Positions 49,139 to 60,873 of a stretch of DNA of 64,000 nt are shown here, in pieces; within the stretch, counting starts at the first letter, position 1, and each line of letters opens with the position of its first letter. The DNA is taken from NCBI GenBank assembly GCA_015059365.1, contig SVAO01000005.1, positions 16,343-80,342 on the forward strand, given 5' to 3'. The notes below the pieces were generated by a model. It saw only the letters and a program-made list of their open reading frames with translations. It was not told the origin of the DNA and did no database searches. The position numbers were made by a program, and so were the translations under genes. The stretch comes from Bacillota bacterium. GTDB taxonomy: Bacteria; Bacillota_I; Bacilli_A; RF39; UBA660.

Positions 49139-52100
49139 GTGGCTTATACAGTTAAAAAATTTGGTGATCACCGAGAAAGACGAAGCTATGCGAAAACAAA
49201 AAATGCAATAGAATTAGGGAATTTGTTAGAAATTCAAAAAAAGTCATATGATTGGTTTATGACAGAAGGAATTAAAGAGGTATTTGATGATATTTTTCCT
49301 GTAGAGAGTTTTACAGGAAATTTGACGTTGGAATTTGGGGAATATTCGTTTGATACCCCAAGATATTCTATCAAGGAATGTAAGGAAAGATATGCTACTT
49401 TTGCTGCGCCATTAAAAGTAGAAGCTAGACTTTTCAATCAAGAAACTGGGGAAGTTAAGGAACAAGAAATTTTCCTAGGGGATATGCCTATTATGACTGA
49501 CAGTGGAACATTCATTGTTAATGGGGCTGAACGTGTAATCGTATCACAATTAGTTCGTTCTCCATCTTGTTATTATGGAAAAGAAATAGATAAGAAAAAT
49601 GGTAAAGTAGTAGTTACTTCACAAATTATTCCAACACGTGGTACTTGGTTGGAATATGAAACTGATGCACGTGATGTAATTTATGTACGTATTGATCGTA
49701 CTAGGAAAGTGCCTATTACGACATTACTTCGTGCATTAGGATTATCTAGTGATGAAGATATCTTAGATTTATATGGTGAAGATGATTATTTAAAACGTAC
49801 TATTGAAAAGGATACAAATAAGAATACAGATGAATCTTTAATAGATATTCATTCAAAATTACGTCCAGGAGAACCATCTACATTAGATAGTGCTAAAAAT
49901 CAATTGATCAGTAGATTCTTTGATGCATTCCGTTATGATCTTGCTAAGGTAGGACGTTATAAATTTAATAGAAAATTAAATGTTTGTGAACGTTTATTAG
50001 GATGTACTTTAGCGGAAGACATTAAAGTAGGAGATGAATTAGTTTTAGCTAAGGATACTGTTATTGGAAAAGAAGAATTAGAAAAATTAATTCCAGTAAT
50101 GGAAGCTGGTTATGGAGTAAAAGAAGTTTTAATTAATGAAGAATTAGATAGTTATAATTTAGTTCAAGAAGTTAAAGTTTACTCTAAATTGAATCCTGAA
50201 AAAGTAGTTAAAATAATTGGTAATGATCAAAATATTGAAGAAAAACGTTTAACAATTTCAGATGTTTATGCTTCAGTATCATATTACCTAAATTTATTAG
50301 AAGGTATTGGTAACTTTGATGAAATCGACAACTTATCAAATCGTCGTGTTCGTCAAGTAGGTGAGTTATTACAAAACCAATTCCGTATTGGTATTAGTCG
50401 TATTGAAAGAGTTATTCGTGATCGTATGAGTACTCAAGAAATTACTGAAGTAACACCAAAAACTTTAATTAATATTAGACCATTAACTGCTGCAATTAAA
50501 GAGTTCTTTGGTAGTAGTCAGTTATCACAATTCATGGATCAAACAAATCCAGTAGCAGAGTTAACAAACAAACGTCGTTTATCAAGTTTAGGACCTGGAG
50601 GATTATCTAGAGATAGAGCTGGTATGGAAGTACGTGATGTTAACCCATCTCACTATGGACGTATTTGCCCAATTGAGTCTCCAGAAGGACCAAACATTGG
50701 ACTTATTACATCTTTAGCAAGTTACGCTCGCGTTAATGATTATGGATTTATTATGACTCCATATCGTAAAGTAGAAAACTGCAAATTAACAGATGAAATA
50801 GTTTATATGACAGCAGATGAGGAATTAGATCATTATATTTCTCAAGCAACAATAGAAACAAACGAAAACGGTGAAATCACTGCAGATCGTGTTCCTGTTC
50901 GTTACCGTTCAGAAAATATAATGATTGAAAAAGAAAAAATCGATTATATCGATGTTTCACCACAACAAGTTGTATCTATTACAACTCAAGGTATTCCATT
51001 CCTAGAGCATGATGATGGAAAACGTGCATTGATGGGTGCCAACATGCAACGTCAAGCGATTCCTTTATTAAAAGCAGAAGCACCACTTGTTGGTACTGGA
51101 ATAGAAGCTATTGCTGCTAGAGATAGTGGGGCTGTAATTATTGCTTCGGCTGATGGAATCGTTGATTATGTAGATTCTAAAAAAATTATTGTTAAGACTA
51201 AAGGTGGTAAAGATACTTACTACTTAAATGGTTTTGAACGTAGTAATGCTGGTACATGCTATCATCAAGTTCCAATTGTTAGAGTTAATGATATTGTAAC
51301 TAAAGGAATGGTTATTGCAGATGGACCAAGTACTGAAAAAGGAGAAATGGCATTAGGTAAAAACGTTACAGTTGCATTTATGAACTATAATGGTTATAAC
51401 TACGAGGATGCTGTTATCTTAAACGAAAGATTAGTAAAAGATGATGTATATACTTCAATTCATATTGAAGATTATCAAATTGAATGTCGTGATACTAAAT
51501 TAGGACCAGAAGAATTTACACGTGATATTCCAAACATTGGAGAAGAAGCACGTAAGAATTTGGATGAAAATGGTATTGTTCGTATTGGTACTGAAGTAAA
51601 AGATGATGATATTTTAGTAGGTAAAGTTACTCCAAAGGGAATGGCAGAACTTACTAGTGAAGAAAAATTATTACATGCGATTTTTGGTGAAAAAACTCGT
51701 GAAGTAAGAGATACATCCTTACGTGTTCCACATGGTGGAGAAGGTATTGTTCATGACGTTAAGATTTTTACTAAAGAAAACTGTGATGAACTTCCAGCGG
51801 GAGTTTCAATGATGGTTCGTGTGTATATTGCTCAAAAACGTAAAATAAGCGTTGGAGATAAAATGGCTGGACGTCATGGTAATAAAGGTGTTATTTCATT
51901 AGTGTTACCAGAAGAGGATATGCCATATTTAGAAAATGGGCAACCTGTTGATATCTTACTTAACCCATTAGGTGTTCCATCTCGTATGAACATTGGACAA
52001 ATCTTAGAAATGCATTTAGGTATTGCTGCTAAACATTTAGGTATCCATGTTGCAACTCCAGTTTTTGATGGAGCAAATCGTGAAGAAATTATTGATGCGT

Positions 52101-52777
52101 TAAAAGAAGCTGGTTTAGATGAGGATGGAAAAGCAGTACTATATGACGGACGTACTGGTGAACCATTTGATAATCGTATTAGTGTTGGAGTTATGTATAT
52201 GATTAAACTTAACCACATGGTTGATGATAAATTACATGCTCGTTCTACAGGACCTTACAGTTTAGTAACACAACAACCATTAGGAGGAAAAGCTCAATTT
52301 GGTGGTCAAAGATTTGGAGAAATGGAAGTTTGGGCACTTTATGCCTATGGTGCTGCTCATGTTCTACAAGAAATGATAACTATTAAATCAGATGATGTTG
52401 TTGGGCGTGTTAAAGTTTATGAATCATTAGTTAAAGGTACACCAATTCCAAATAGTGGTATTCCAGAAAGTTTTAGAGTATTAATTAAAGAATTCCAAGC
52501 TTTAGGTCTTGATATTACTGTTTTAGATGAAGATGGAAATTATAATGAATTAAAAGATTTAGAAGAAGAAGATAAAGATTCATTGTTATCAAATGAAGAG
52601 GTTGAAAATACATCAAAAGAATTAAATGATGAGCCAGAATTACCTGAAGAAGAATTTGATTTAGAAGATAATGATTTTGAGGAAACTGATGATGATTTTG
52701 AGGACGATGAAGATGATTTTGAAGAAGACTTTGAAGAAGAGTTTAATGAAGAATTAATGGAAGGGGATGCGGAATAA
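49139..52777 (+). CDS. rpoB: RNA polymerase beta subunit
   Basis: Full-length RpoB motifs ([46 protein letters not shown]); GTG 49139 after GGGGTGA. Confidence 0.98.
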   Translation: MAYTVKKFGDHRERRSYAKTKNAIELGNLLEIQKKSYDWFMTEGIKEVFDDIFPVESFTGNLTLEFGEYSFDTPRYSIKECKERYATFAAPLKVEARLFNQETGEVKEQEIFLGDMPIMTDSGTFIVNGAERVIVSQLVRSPSCYYGKEIDKKNGKVVVTSQIIPTRGTWLEYETDARDVIYVRIDRTRKVPITTLLRALGLSSDEDILDLYGEDDYLKRTIEKDTNKNTDESLIDIHSKLRPGEPSTLDSAKNQLISRFFDAFRYDLAKVGRYKFNRKLNVCERLLGCTLAEDIKVGDELVLAKDTVIGKEELEKLIPVMEAGYGVKEVLINEELDSYNLVQEVKVYSKLNPEKVVKIIGNDQNIEEKRLTISDVYASVSYYLNLLEGIGNFDEIDNLSNRRVRQVGELLQNQFRIGISRIERVIRDRMSTQEITEVTPKTLINIRPLTAAIKEFFGSSQLSQFMDQTNPVAELTNKRRLSSLGPGGLSRDRAGMEVRDVNPSHYGRICPIESPEGPNIGLITSLASYARVNDYGFIMTPYRKVENCKLTDEIVYMTADEELDHYISQATIETNENGEITADRVPVRYRSENIMIEKEKIDYIDVSPQQVVSITTQGIPFLEHDDGKRALMGANMQRQAIPLLKAEAPLVGTGIEAIAARDSGAVIIASADGIVDYVDSKKIIVKTKGGKDTYYLNGFERSNAGTCYHQVPIVRVNDIVTKGMVIADGPSTEKGEMALGKNVTVAFMNYNGYNYEDAVILNERLVKDDVYTSIHIEDYQIECRDTKLGPEEFTRDIPNIGEEARKNLDENGIVRIGTEVKDDDILVGKVTPKGMAELTSEEKLLHAIFGEKTREVRDTSLRVPHGGEGIVHDVKIFTKENCDELPAGVSMMVRVYIAQKRKISVGDKMAGRHGNKGVISLVLPEEDMPYLENGQPVDILLNPLGVPSRMNIGQILEMHLGIAAKHLGIHVATPVFDGANREEIIDALKEAGLDEDGKAVLYDGRTGEPFDNRISVGVMYMIKLNHMVDDKLHARSTGPYSLVTQQPLGGKAQFGGQRFGEMEVWALYAYGAAHVLQEMITIKSDDVVGRVKVYESLVKGTPIPNSGIPESFRVLIKEFQALGLDITVLDEDGNYNELKDLEEEDKDSLLSNEEVENTSKELNDEPELPEEEFDLEDNDFEETDDDFEDDEDDFEEDFEEEFNEELMEGDAE

Positions 52778-55700
52778 TGGAAGTTAATCAATTTGAAGGA
52801 TTAAGAATTGCTATCGCCTCACCTGAAAAGATTCGTTCTTGGTCGTATGGTGAAGTAAAAAAGGCCGAAACAATAAATTATCGTACTTTAAAACCAGAAC
52901 GTGACGGATTATATTGTGAAAAAATATTCGGACCAACTAAAGATTTTGAATGTGCTTGTGGTAAATATAAACGCTTACGTTACAAAAATATTGTTTGTGA
53001 TCGCTGTGGAGTAGAGGTAACACGTGCAAAAGTTCGTCGTGAGAGAATGGGGCATATTGAACTTGCTACTCCTTGTAGCCACATTTGGTTCTTTAAGGGA
53101 GTTCCATCTCGTATGGGTCTTGTGCTTGATATGAGTCCAAGAGAACTTGAAGAAGTATTATATTTCGTATCATATGTTGTTTTAGATCCAGGGGCAGCTC
53201 CTTTAGAGAAAAAACAAACAATCAGTGATAAAGAATATCGTGCTTATTATGAAAAATATGGAAGTAGCTTTAGAGTAGGTATGGGTGCTGAAGCTATTAA
53301 AGAACTTTTAACTCAAGTAAATATTGAAGAAGAAGTTAATGCAATAAAAGAAGAAATTGATGAAATTAAAGATACAACTAGTCAAAAACGTATTCGTTTA
53401 ATGAAACGTTTGGATGTATTAAATGCATTTTTAGAATCTGGAAATCGTCCTGAATGGATGATTCTAGATGCTCTACCAGTTATTCCACCTGAACTTCGTC
53501 CAATGATTCAATTGGATGGTGGAAGATTTGCAACATCTGATTTAAATGATTTGTATCGTCGTGTTATAAATCGTAATAACCGTTTAAAGAAATTAATGGA
53601 GTTAGGTGCCCCAAGCATCATTATTCAAAATGAAAAACGTATGCTTCAAGAGGCTGTAGATGCATTATTTGATAATGGCCGTCGTGGTCGTAATATTACT
53701 GGAGCAGGAAACCGTCCATTAAAATCTTTATCAAGTATGTTAAAGGGAAAACAAGGTCGTTTCCGTCAAAACTTACTTGGAAAACGTGTTGATTATTCAG
53801 GGCGTTCAGTTATTGTTGTTGGTCCTAGTTTAAAAATGTATGAATGTGGTATTCCAAAAGAAATGGCTTTAGAGTTATTTAAACCACATGTTATAAATGG
53901 ATTAGTTACAAAAGAAATTGCAAGCAATATTAAAGCAGCGAAAAAAATGATTGAAAATCAAGATCCACGTGTTTGGGATATTGTTGAAGAAAAAATTAAA
54001 GAACATCCAGTATTACTTAACCGTGCCCCAACACTACATAGACTAGGTATTCAAGCATTTGAACCTAAATTAATCGAAGGTCGTGCAATTCGCTTGCATC
54101 CACTTGTTTGTACTGCATTTAATGCGGACTTCGATGGAGACCAAATGGCTGTTCACGTTCCAATTACTGAAGAAGCTCAAGCAGAAGCTCGTATATTAAT
54201 GTTAGGTGCTAACAACATTCTTTCACCAAAGGATGGAAAACCAATCGTAACACCTAGCCAGGATATGGTACTTGGAAATTACTATATAACTATTGAAAAA
54301 GCAGGACTTCCAGGAGAGGGAAGAGTGTTTAAAAATACTAACGAAGCTTTAATGGCTTATGAGAGAAGAGAGATTACGCTTCATACTCGTATTGCTGTTC
54401 CTGTAAATTCATTTAAATATAAGATTTTCCCAGATTCTTATTTAGATAAATATTTAGTAACTACTCCAGGAAAGATTATATTTAATGAAATATTCCCAGA
54501 TTCATTCCAATATGTTAATGATGGAAGTGCTGAAAATATCGAAAAAATTACTCCTAAGAAATATTTCTTAAATAGAGGAGAAAATATTCCAGAAAAGATT
54601 AAAGAAATGCCTTTAGTAGATGCTTTAAATAAAGGTGCATTAGGAAAATTAATTGCACAAATATATAAACGTTATCAAACAACTGAAACTTCAGTTATGC
54701 TTGATAAATTAAAAGATTTAGGATTTAAATATTCTACATTATCTGGTATTTCAATCGCGATTTCAGATATTAAAGAATCTGTTATTAAACCAGAAGTATT
54801 AAAAAATAGTCAAGAAATGGTTGATACAGTTAATAAACAATTTAAACGTGGTTTAATAACTGAAGATGAAAGATATAACAAAGTAATTGAAATTTGGAAT
54901 AATGCTAAAAAAACAATTCAAAAAGAACTTGAAGTTATGGTTAAAGAAGATTCTGAAAACCCAATTTCAATTATGATGCAAAGTAAAGCACGTGGAGATA
55001 TTAATTCTCATACTCAATTAGTTGGTATGCGTGGACTTTTCTCTAAACCAAGTGGTGGTCAAGTAGAAATCCCAGTTAAATCTTCATTTAGTGAGGGAGT
55101 TACAATTAGTGAGTTCTTCTTATCTACCCATGGTGCTCGTAAGGGTGCGGTTGATACAGCGTTAAAAACAGCGGATGCTGGATATTTAACTCGTAGATTA
55201 GTAGATGTTGCACAAGATATCATTGTTAAAGAAGAAGATTGTGGAACTGAACAAGGTGTAGTAGTAGAAGCATTTATTAATGAAAAAGATGGTACTGTTA
55301 TTGAAAGTTTATATAATCGTATTGTTGGTCGTTATACAAACAAAAAGATTATTAATCCAGAAAATGGTGAGGTTATGTATGATAGAAATACATATATAAC
55401 TGAGCAAATTGCTGATAAGATTATTGCGGCAGGTATTACAAAAGTACCAATTCGTACAGTACTTACTTGTAAGACTGAACATGGTGTATGTCAAAGATGT
55501 TATGGGCGTAACTTAGCAACTGGTTCAATTGTTGAAACAGGAGAAGCTGTTGGTATAATGGCTGCTCAATCAATTGGTGAGCCAGGAACTCAGTTAACCA
55601 TGAGAAACTTCAACACTGGTGGAGTTGCCGGTGGAGATGATATTACTCAAGGTTTACCTCGTGTTCAAGAGTTGTTTGAAGCTCGTAATCCTAAAGGAAA

Positions 55701-56415
55701 AGCTACAATTTCTGAAATTAACGGTGTTGTAACTTCAATTGAAGAAGATGGTGGCAAATTAATTATTAGTGTTACTAATGATGTTGAAACTAAAAAACAT
55801 ACAACTAATTATGGAGCAAAAGCTTGTGTTGAATTAAATGAAGAAGTTACTTCAGGAACTCAATTAACATATGGTGCTATAAGTCCTAAAGAGTTGTTAA
55901 TTGTAACAGATCCAATCACTGTTCAACAATATATTTTATTAGAAATTCAAAAGGTTTATGGATCTCAAGGTGTTGATATTTCAGATAAACACGTTGAAAT
56001 TATTGCAAAACGCATGATTTCTAAGATTAAGATTGTAAATAGTGGAGATTCTATGTTCTTACCTGGAACATTAGTAAATATCAACCACTTTGCTGATGCG
56101 AATAAAGCATTAATTATTGAAGGTAAACGCCCAGCAACTGGAAAACCAGTATTGTTAGGTATTACTAAAGCGTCTTTAGAAACTGATTCATTCTTATCGG
56201 CTGCATCATTCCAAGAAACAACAAGAATTTTAACAGATGCTGCAATTCATGGAAAAGTAGATCATTTAAATGGATTAAAAGAAAATGTTATTATTGGTAA
56301 ATTAATCCCTGCTGGAACAGGTGCAAAAAGATATAAAAAGACAGACTATAGTTTAGAAATAGATATGTTAAAAGATGAACCATTAGAAGTTTTAGAACAA
56401 GAATTAATGGATTAA
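52777..56415 (+). CDS. rpoC: RNA polymerase beta' subunit
   Basis: [14 protein letters not shown] catalytic motif; [23 protein letters not shown] zinc binding. Confidence 0.99.
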   Translation: MEVNQFEGLRIAIASPEKIRSWSYGEVKKAETINYRTLKPERDGLYCEKIFGPTKDFECACGKYKRLRYKNIVCDRCGVEVTRAKVRRERMGHIELATPCSHIWFFKGVPSRMGLVLDMSPRELEEVLYFVSYVVLDPGAAPLEKKQTISDKEYRAYYEKYGSSFRVGMGAEAIKELLTQVNIEEEVNAIKEEIDEIKDTTSQKRIRLMKRLDVLNAFLESGNRPEWMILDALPVIPPELRPMIQLDGGRFATSDLNDLYRRVINRNNRLKKLMELGAPSIIIQNEKRMLQEAVDALFDNGRRGRNITGAGNRPLKSLSSMLKGKQGRFRQNLLGKRVDYSGRSVIVVGPSLKMYECGIPKEMALELFKPHVINGLVTKEIASNIKAAKKMIENQDPRVWDIVEEKIKEHPVLLNRAPTLHRLGIQAFEPKLIEGRAIRLHPLVCTAFNADFDGDQMAVHVPITEEAQAEARILMLGANNILSPKDGKPIVTPSQDMVLGNYYITIEKAGLPGEGRVFKNTNEALMAYERREITLHTRIAVPVNSFKYKIFPDSYLDKYLVTTPGKIIFNEIFPDSFQYVNDGSAENIEKITPKKYFLNRGENIPEKIKEMPLVDALNKGALGKLIAQIYKRYQTTETSVMLDKLKDLGFKYSTLSGISIAISDIKESVIKPEVLKNSQEMVDTVNKQFKRGLITEDERYNKVIEIWNNAKKTIQKELEVMVKEDSENPISIMMQSKARGDINSHTQLVGMRGLFSKPSGGQVEIPVKSSFSEGVTISEFFLSTHGARKGAVDTALKTADAGYLTRRLVDVAQDIIVKEEDCGTEQGVVVEAFINEKDGTVIESLYNRIVGRYTNKKIINPENGEVMYDRNTYITEQIADKIIAAGITKVPIRTVLTCKTEHGVCQRCYGRNLATGSIVETGEAVGIMAAQSIGEPGTQLTMRNFNTGGVAGGDDITQGLPRVQELFEARNPKGKATISEINGVVTSIEEDGGKLIISVTNDVETKKHTTNYGAKACVELNEEVTSGTQLTYGAISPKELLIVTDPITVQQYILLEIQKVYGSQGVDISDKHVEIIAKRMISKIKIVNSGDSMFLPGTLVNINHFADANKALIIEGKRPATGKPVLLGITKASLETDSFLSAASFQETTRILTDAAIHGKVDHLNGLKENVIIGKLIPAGTGAKRYKKTDYSLEIDMLKDEPLEVLEQELMD

Positions 56416-56417
56416 TT

Positions 56418-56447
56418 AAAACACACTTTTTAAAAGTGTGTTTTTCT
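56418..56447 (+). terminator. Intrinsic terminator after rpoC
   Basis: AAAACACACTTtttaAAAGTGTGTTTTT. Confidence 0.85.
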
Positions 56448-56494
56448 ATGTTTGTAACTTCTAAAATCCATGGTATAATATATAAGGTGATTGA

Positions 56495-56965
56495 ATGAAA
56501 AAGATGTTACCTATTATTGGAATAAGTTTAATTCTAGATCAAATTATAAAAGTAATTATAATAAATTATTTGAGCTTATATCAATCAATAAATGTGATTA
56601 AGAGTTTTTTTAATATAACATATGTAAGAAACAATGGTGCTGCTTGGAGTATTTTAAGTGGTAATCGATTGTTGTTAATCTCAATTTCTATTGTTGCTCT
56701 TATTATAATTTATAACTGTTTTATTAGAAATCAGAAATTAACTAAATTGGAAAATTTTAGTTATGGTATTTTGATAGGCGGAACTGTAGGAAATTTGACA
56801 GATCGTATATTCCGTGGTTATGTGGTTGATTATTTAGATTTTAATTTATTTGGTTATAATTTTCCCATATTTAATTTTGCAGATATTTGTATAGTGATAG
56901 GGATAAGTTTAATTTGTATTGTTTTGATTGGTGGTGAGTTACGTGTTAGAAATAAAAATAACTGA
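56495..56965 (+). CDS. lspA: Lipoprotein signal peptidase
   Basis: FFNITYVRNNGAAWSIL, GGTVGNLTDRIFRGYVVDYLDF, FNFADICIVIG. Confidence 0.97.
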   Translation: MKKMLPIIGISLILDQIIKVIIINYLSLYQSINVIKSFFNITYVRNNGAAWSILSGNRLLLISISIVALIIIYNCFIRNQKLTKLENFSYGILIGGTVGNLTDRIFRGYVVDYLDFNLFGYNFPIFNFADICIVIGISLICIVLIGGELRVRNKNN

Positions 56966-57845
56966 GAATATTAATTCTCGTTTAGATCAATATTTAAGTG
57001 AACAAACTTCATATAGTCGTAGTCAAATTAAGAATATGATTAATGAAAATAAGGTTACCGTTAATGGAGTTAAAGCGAAAAGCAGTATGAATTTAAAAGC
57101 GGGAGATGTTGTTTTAATAGAAGAATTTGAAGTTGAATCATTAAGTGCTGAGGCAGAAAAGATGGATTTGGATATTGTATATGAGGATGAAGATATTATT
57201 GTAGTTAATAAAGCAAATGGAGTGGTAGTGCATCCAGCCGTAGGTAATAATCACGGAACCCTTGTTAATGGTCTTATGTATCACTCAAAACATTTAAGCG
57301 ATATTAATGGTGAATTTCGTCCTGGTATTGTTCATCGAATTGATGCTTATACTACTGGTTTGTTAGTGGTTGCTAAAAATAATCAGGCTCATGAGTATTT
57401 GGCTCATCAATTAGAAGAAAAAACTACTCATCGAAAATATGTTGCTTTAGTATGGGGAGTAATTAATAATCAAACAGGGACTATTGATGCACCAATTGGT
57501 CGTGATGAAATAGATAGAAAGAAAATGGCTGTTACTGCAAATAACAGTAAATATGCAATTACTCATTTTAGTGTATTAAAAAGATTTGAAAATGCGACAT
57601 TAATTGAAGTAAAACTTGAAACAGGAAGAACACATCAGATAAGGGTACATATGAATTATATTGGACATCCAGTAGTAAATGATCCAATATATGGTAATAA
57701 AAAAATAATAGATGATTCCGGACAGTGTTTACACGCGAAAGAGTTAGGTTTCGTACATCCTAAAACACACGAATATATGGAATTTAGTAGTGAACTTCCT
57801 GCTTGTTTTATTAATATTCTAAATCAGTTTGAAGGAGAGGATTAA
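56943..57845 (+). CDS. RluD-family 23S rRNA pseudouridine synthase
   Basis: S4 domain; RPGIVHRIDAYTTGLLVVAKN; ETGRTHQIRVHMNYIGHPV. Canonical HRLD is HRID. Confidence 0.95.
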   Translation: MLEIKITENINSRLDQYLSEQTSYSRSQIKNMINENKVTVNGVKAKSSMNLKAGDVVLIEEFEVESLSAEAEKMDLDIVYEDEDIIVVNKANGVVVHPAVGNNHGTLVNGLMYHSKHLSDINGEFRPGIVHRIDAYTTGLLVVAKNNQAHEYLAHQLEEKTTHRKYVALVWGVINNQTGTIDAPIGRDEIDRKKMAVTANNSKYAITHFSVLKRFENATLIEVKLETGRTHQIRVHMNYIGHPVVNDPIYGNKKIIDDSGQCLHAKELGFVHPKTHEYMEFSSELPACFINILNQFEGED

Positions 57846-57846
57846 T

Positions 57847-59001
57847 ATGAATAACGTATTAGTAAATGAATCTGATGAATTAGTTATGAAATTACTTCAT
57901 TATTTTATAACTGAAAGAGGATATAATCCAATAGTTTTACATGGAGCAAAGAATGAAATATGGTTAGAAAATTTAGACCAAGATTATAAAATAGTTAGAA
58001 TAGTAAGTGATTATATTCATAATAATGAACAATTAGATTTTGATATGTTTAAAACAAAACAAATTATGAAAAAAATCAGAAAAAAAACATTGTCTTTCAA
58101 TATAAATGCTTTAAGTATTTTTATTAATTTGGGTGATAATGTTTCTTTAAAGACTGAAGAGAAATCTGAAAATTTAACAATAGTAAATGTTAAATCTATA
58201 AAAGATTTGGATAAATATCCAACAATTATTAAGATATTTCCTGATATTTGTGAGAATACAGATTTTAAAGAAGAAGGTTTAAATTTGTTTATGAAATTAA
58301 CTAAAGAAATAAACAAAAAAAATGAAGAAGAATCTATAAAAGCTGAAGAGATTTTTAAGGCAAAAAAACCAATGGTAACTTATTCATTGATTATTATTAA
58401 TATATTAATTTTCCTTGCTATGTATTTATTTGGTAATGGTAGTGAAGATGCCTATACTTTATTAAAATTTGGTGCTAACTTTAAGATTTTAATTAAAGGA
58501 GGAGAATATTATCGACTTCTATCTTCTGCATTCCTTCATATTGGATTTTTGCATTTGATTTTTAATAACTATGCATTATATGTTATTGGAAGTCAGTTAG
58601 AAAGTTTTTTAGGTAAGGCAAAATTTTTAATTGTTTATATATTTAGTGCTGTATGTGGCAATTTAATGTCTATGATTTTTTCAACTGGCATCAGTGCTGG
58701 AGCAAGTGGAGCAATATTTGGATTGCTTGGTGCACTATTATATTTTGGATATAATTATCGAGTATATTTAGGTAGTGTGATTAAATCTCAAATTATACCA
58801 TTAATTATTTTAAATTTAGGTATTGGGTTTATTACACCAGGAATTGATAATGCTGCTCATATAGGTGGATTATTAGGAGGACTTGGAATAACTATGGCAT
58901 TAGGTCTTAAACATAAGACTACTAATTTTGAGAGAACTAATGGATGGATTGTCACATTAATATATGTTGGCTTCTTAATATTTATGGGATTTTTCAATTA
59001 A
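57847..59001 (+). CDS. Rhomboid family intramembrane serine protease with N-terminal cytosolic domain
   Basis: GASGAIFGLLGALLYFG and NAAHIGGLLGGLG motifs; multiple TMs. Confidence 0.93.
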   Translation: MNNVLVNESDELVMKLLHYFITERGYNPIVLHGAKNEIWLENLDQDYKIVRIVSDYIHNNEQLDFDMFKTKQIMKKIRKKTLSFNINALSIFINLGDNVSLKTEEKSENLTIVNVKSIKDLDKYPTIIKIFPDICENTDFKEEGLNLFMKLTKEINKKNEEESIKAEEIFKAKKPMVTYSLIIINILIFLAMYLFGNGSEDAYTLLKFGANFKILIKGGEYYRLLSSAFLHIGFLHLIFNNYALYVIGSQLESFLGKAKFLIVYIFSAVCGNLMSMIFSTGISAGASGAIFGLLGALLYFGYNYRVYLGSVIKSQIIPLIILNLGIGFITPGIDNAAHIGGLLGGLGITMALGLKHKTTNFERTNGWIVTLIYVGFLIFMGFFN

Positions 59002-59024
59002 AGCGAGTTGTTCGCTTTTTTTCT
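59000..59024 (+). terminator. Intrinsic terminator
   Basis: AAGCGAgttgtTCGCTTTTTTT. Confidence 0.75.
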
Positions 59025-59086
59025 TGACTAAAATTGATATTTATAATAAAATTAGTGTGTAAAATAAACACAAAAGGAGAGATAAA

Positions 59087-59758
59087 ATGGGGAATGATAT
59101 TGAACAATACAAAATGATTTTAGAGACTTTAGTAAGCATATTTACAGTTGAAAAAGGTGTTTTAAAAGTTTTATTAATGAAAAAACCAAATAATCCATAT
59201 AAAGGTTATTGGATATTACCTAGTAGTATATTAAGTAATGATGAGACTATTTTAGAAAATTTAGAAAAAGTAACTGAAGGAAAATTAAAATTAACCGGTA
59301 TGTATATGGAACAAAATTGTATATTTAGTAATTTAGATCGTGATCCCGATGAAAGGGTTATAGGTGTTTCTTATGTGGGGTTAATAGATTATGTATCAGC
59401 AACTTTAAAGATGGAAAATATTCCAGGTGTTGAATTAGAATGGTTCAATATTAATGATATACCTAAAATGGGGTATGATCACGAAGAAATTGTTAAATCT
59501 GCAATTATTTATTTAAGAAAAATATTAGTAAATAGTAAAATGTTAAAGAATTTATTTCCAAGTGATTTTACATTGCCAGAAATTCAAAAGGTGTGTGAGC
59601 AAATTTTAGGTTGTAAATTAGATAGACGTAATTTTAGAAAGAAATTTATTAATTTAGGACTTGTGGTAGATACTGGGTATAAGAACGAAGGAAAAAATGG
59701 TCGACCTGGAAAATTATATCGCTTTACCGATGAAATTAAAGAACGAGATTTGTTTTAA
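59087..59758 (+). CDS. NUDIX-like regulator with C-terminal winged helix (NrtR-like)
   Basis: N-terminal NUDIX-like region (LLMKKPNNPYKGYWILPSSIL) and C-terminal FPSDFTLPEIQKVCEQILGCKLDRRNFRKKF...GRPGKLYRF. Confidence 0.75.
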   Translation: MGNDIEQYKMILETLVSIFTVEKGVLKVLLMKKPNNPYKGYWILPSSILSNDETILENLEKVTEGKLKLTGMYMEQNCIFSNLDRDPDERVIGVSYVGLIDYVSATLKMENIPGVELEWFNINDIPKMGYDHEEIVKSAIIYLRKILVNSKMLKNLFPSDFTLPEIQKVCEQILGCKLDRRNFRKKFINLGLVVDTGYKNEGKNGRPGKLYRFTDEIKERDLF

Positions 59759-59810
59759 AATGAATATTACTTTACATTAAAAATAATGTGTGAAACAGCA
59801 TAAAAAGGTG

Positions 59811-59839
59811 TTGACATAAATATATTAAAGTGGTATATT
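59811..59839 (+). promoter_or_regulatory. Promoter of str operon (rpsL-rpsG-fusA)
   Basis: TTGACA - 17 nt - TATATT. Confidence 0.8.
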
Positions 59840-59931
59840 AGTTATGCATTTAGTTGAGGTTTACTTACGTAAGCCTTTAATTAAGGTCGAAAACAAAACG
59901 CCTGGCTATGTGTAGTGAAAGGAGGAATAAT

Positions 59932-60348
59932 ATGCCAACAATTAATCAATTAGTTAGAAAGAATAGAACTGATAAAGTTAGAAAGAGAAAAGCTCCAGTA
60001 TTAGGTATTGGATTTAACAGCAAAGATAAAAAGAGAACTAAATTAGATTCTCCTCAAAAACGTGGAGTATGTACTCGTGTTGGAACAATGGCACCAAAGA
60101 AACCAAACTCAGCTCTTCGTAAATATGCTCGTGTTAGATTATCAAACGGAATGGAAGTTACAGCTTATATTCCAGGAGAAGGACACAATTTACAAGAACA
60201 CAGCGTTGTACTAATTCGTGGTGGACGTGTTAAAGACTTAATCGGTGTTCGTTATCACATTATTCGTGGTACTATGGATACTGCAGGTATTGAAAAACGT
60301 CGTCAAGGTCGTTCTAAATATGGAACAAAAAAACCAAAAACTAAATAA
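59932..60348 (+). CDS. rpsL: 30S ribosomal protein S12
   Basis: [11 protein letters not shown]...[61 protein letters not shown] 59932 after GGAGG. Confidence 0.99.
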   Translation: MPTINQLVRKNRTDKVRKRKAPVLGIGFNSKDKKRTKLDSPQKRGVCTRVGTMAPKKPNSALRKYARVRLSNGMEVTAYIPGEGHNLQEHSVVLIRGGRVKDLIGVRYHIIRGTMDTAGIEKRRQGRSKYGTKKPKTK

Positions 60349-60384
60349 TAAAATAAATAATATTTAATTGAGAGGAGGATTAAT

Positions 60385-60852
60385 ATGCGTAAAAGACGTG
60401 CAGTTAAAAGAGATGTTTTAGCAGATCCAATATATAATTCTAAATTAGTTACAAAATTAATTAATACTGTAATGTTAGATGGTAAAAAAGGAACTGCTCA
60501 AAAAATTATATATGAAGCTTTCGATATGATTAAAGAAAAAACTGGTAGTGAACCAAATGAAGTTTTTGAGAAAGCAATGGAAAACATTCAACCTGCGTTA
60601 GAAGTTAAATCACGTCGTGTAGGTGGGGCTAACTATCAAGTTCCAATTGAAGTTAAAGCTGACCGTGCTCGTGCATTAGCTCTACGTTGGTTAACTCAAT
60701 ATGCTAGATTAAGAGGAGGTCATTCAATGGCTGAAAATCTAGCTAACGAAATTATTGATGCATCAAATGGTGTTGGTGCAGCAGTTAAGAAACGTGAAGA
60801 CACACACAGAATGGCAGAAGCTAATAAAGCATTTGCACATTATAGATGGTAA
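60385..60852 (+). CDS. rpsG: 30S ribosomal protein S7
   Basis: [27 protein letters not shown]...[17 protein letters not shown]. Confidence 0.98.
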   Translation: MRKRRAVKRDVLADPIYNSKLVTKLINTVMLDGKKGTAQKIIYEAFDMIKEKTGSEPNEVFEKAMENIQPALEVKSRRVGGANYQVPIEVKADRARALALRWLTQYARLRGGHSMAENLANEIIDASNGVGAAVKKREDTHRMAEANKAFAHYRW

Positions 60853-60873
60853 TTATTAGGAAAGGAAAAAAGT

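Noticed and set aside
52540-52791. Minus-strand ORF rich in serine ([15 protein letters not shown])
   Set aside because: Reverse complement of the acidic GAT/GAA-rich end of rpoB; low-complexity artefact.
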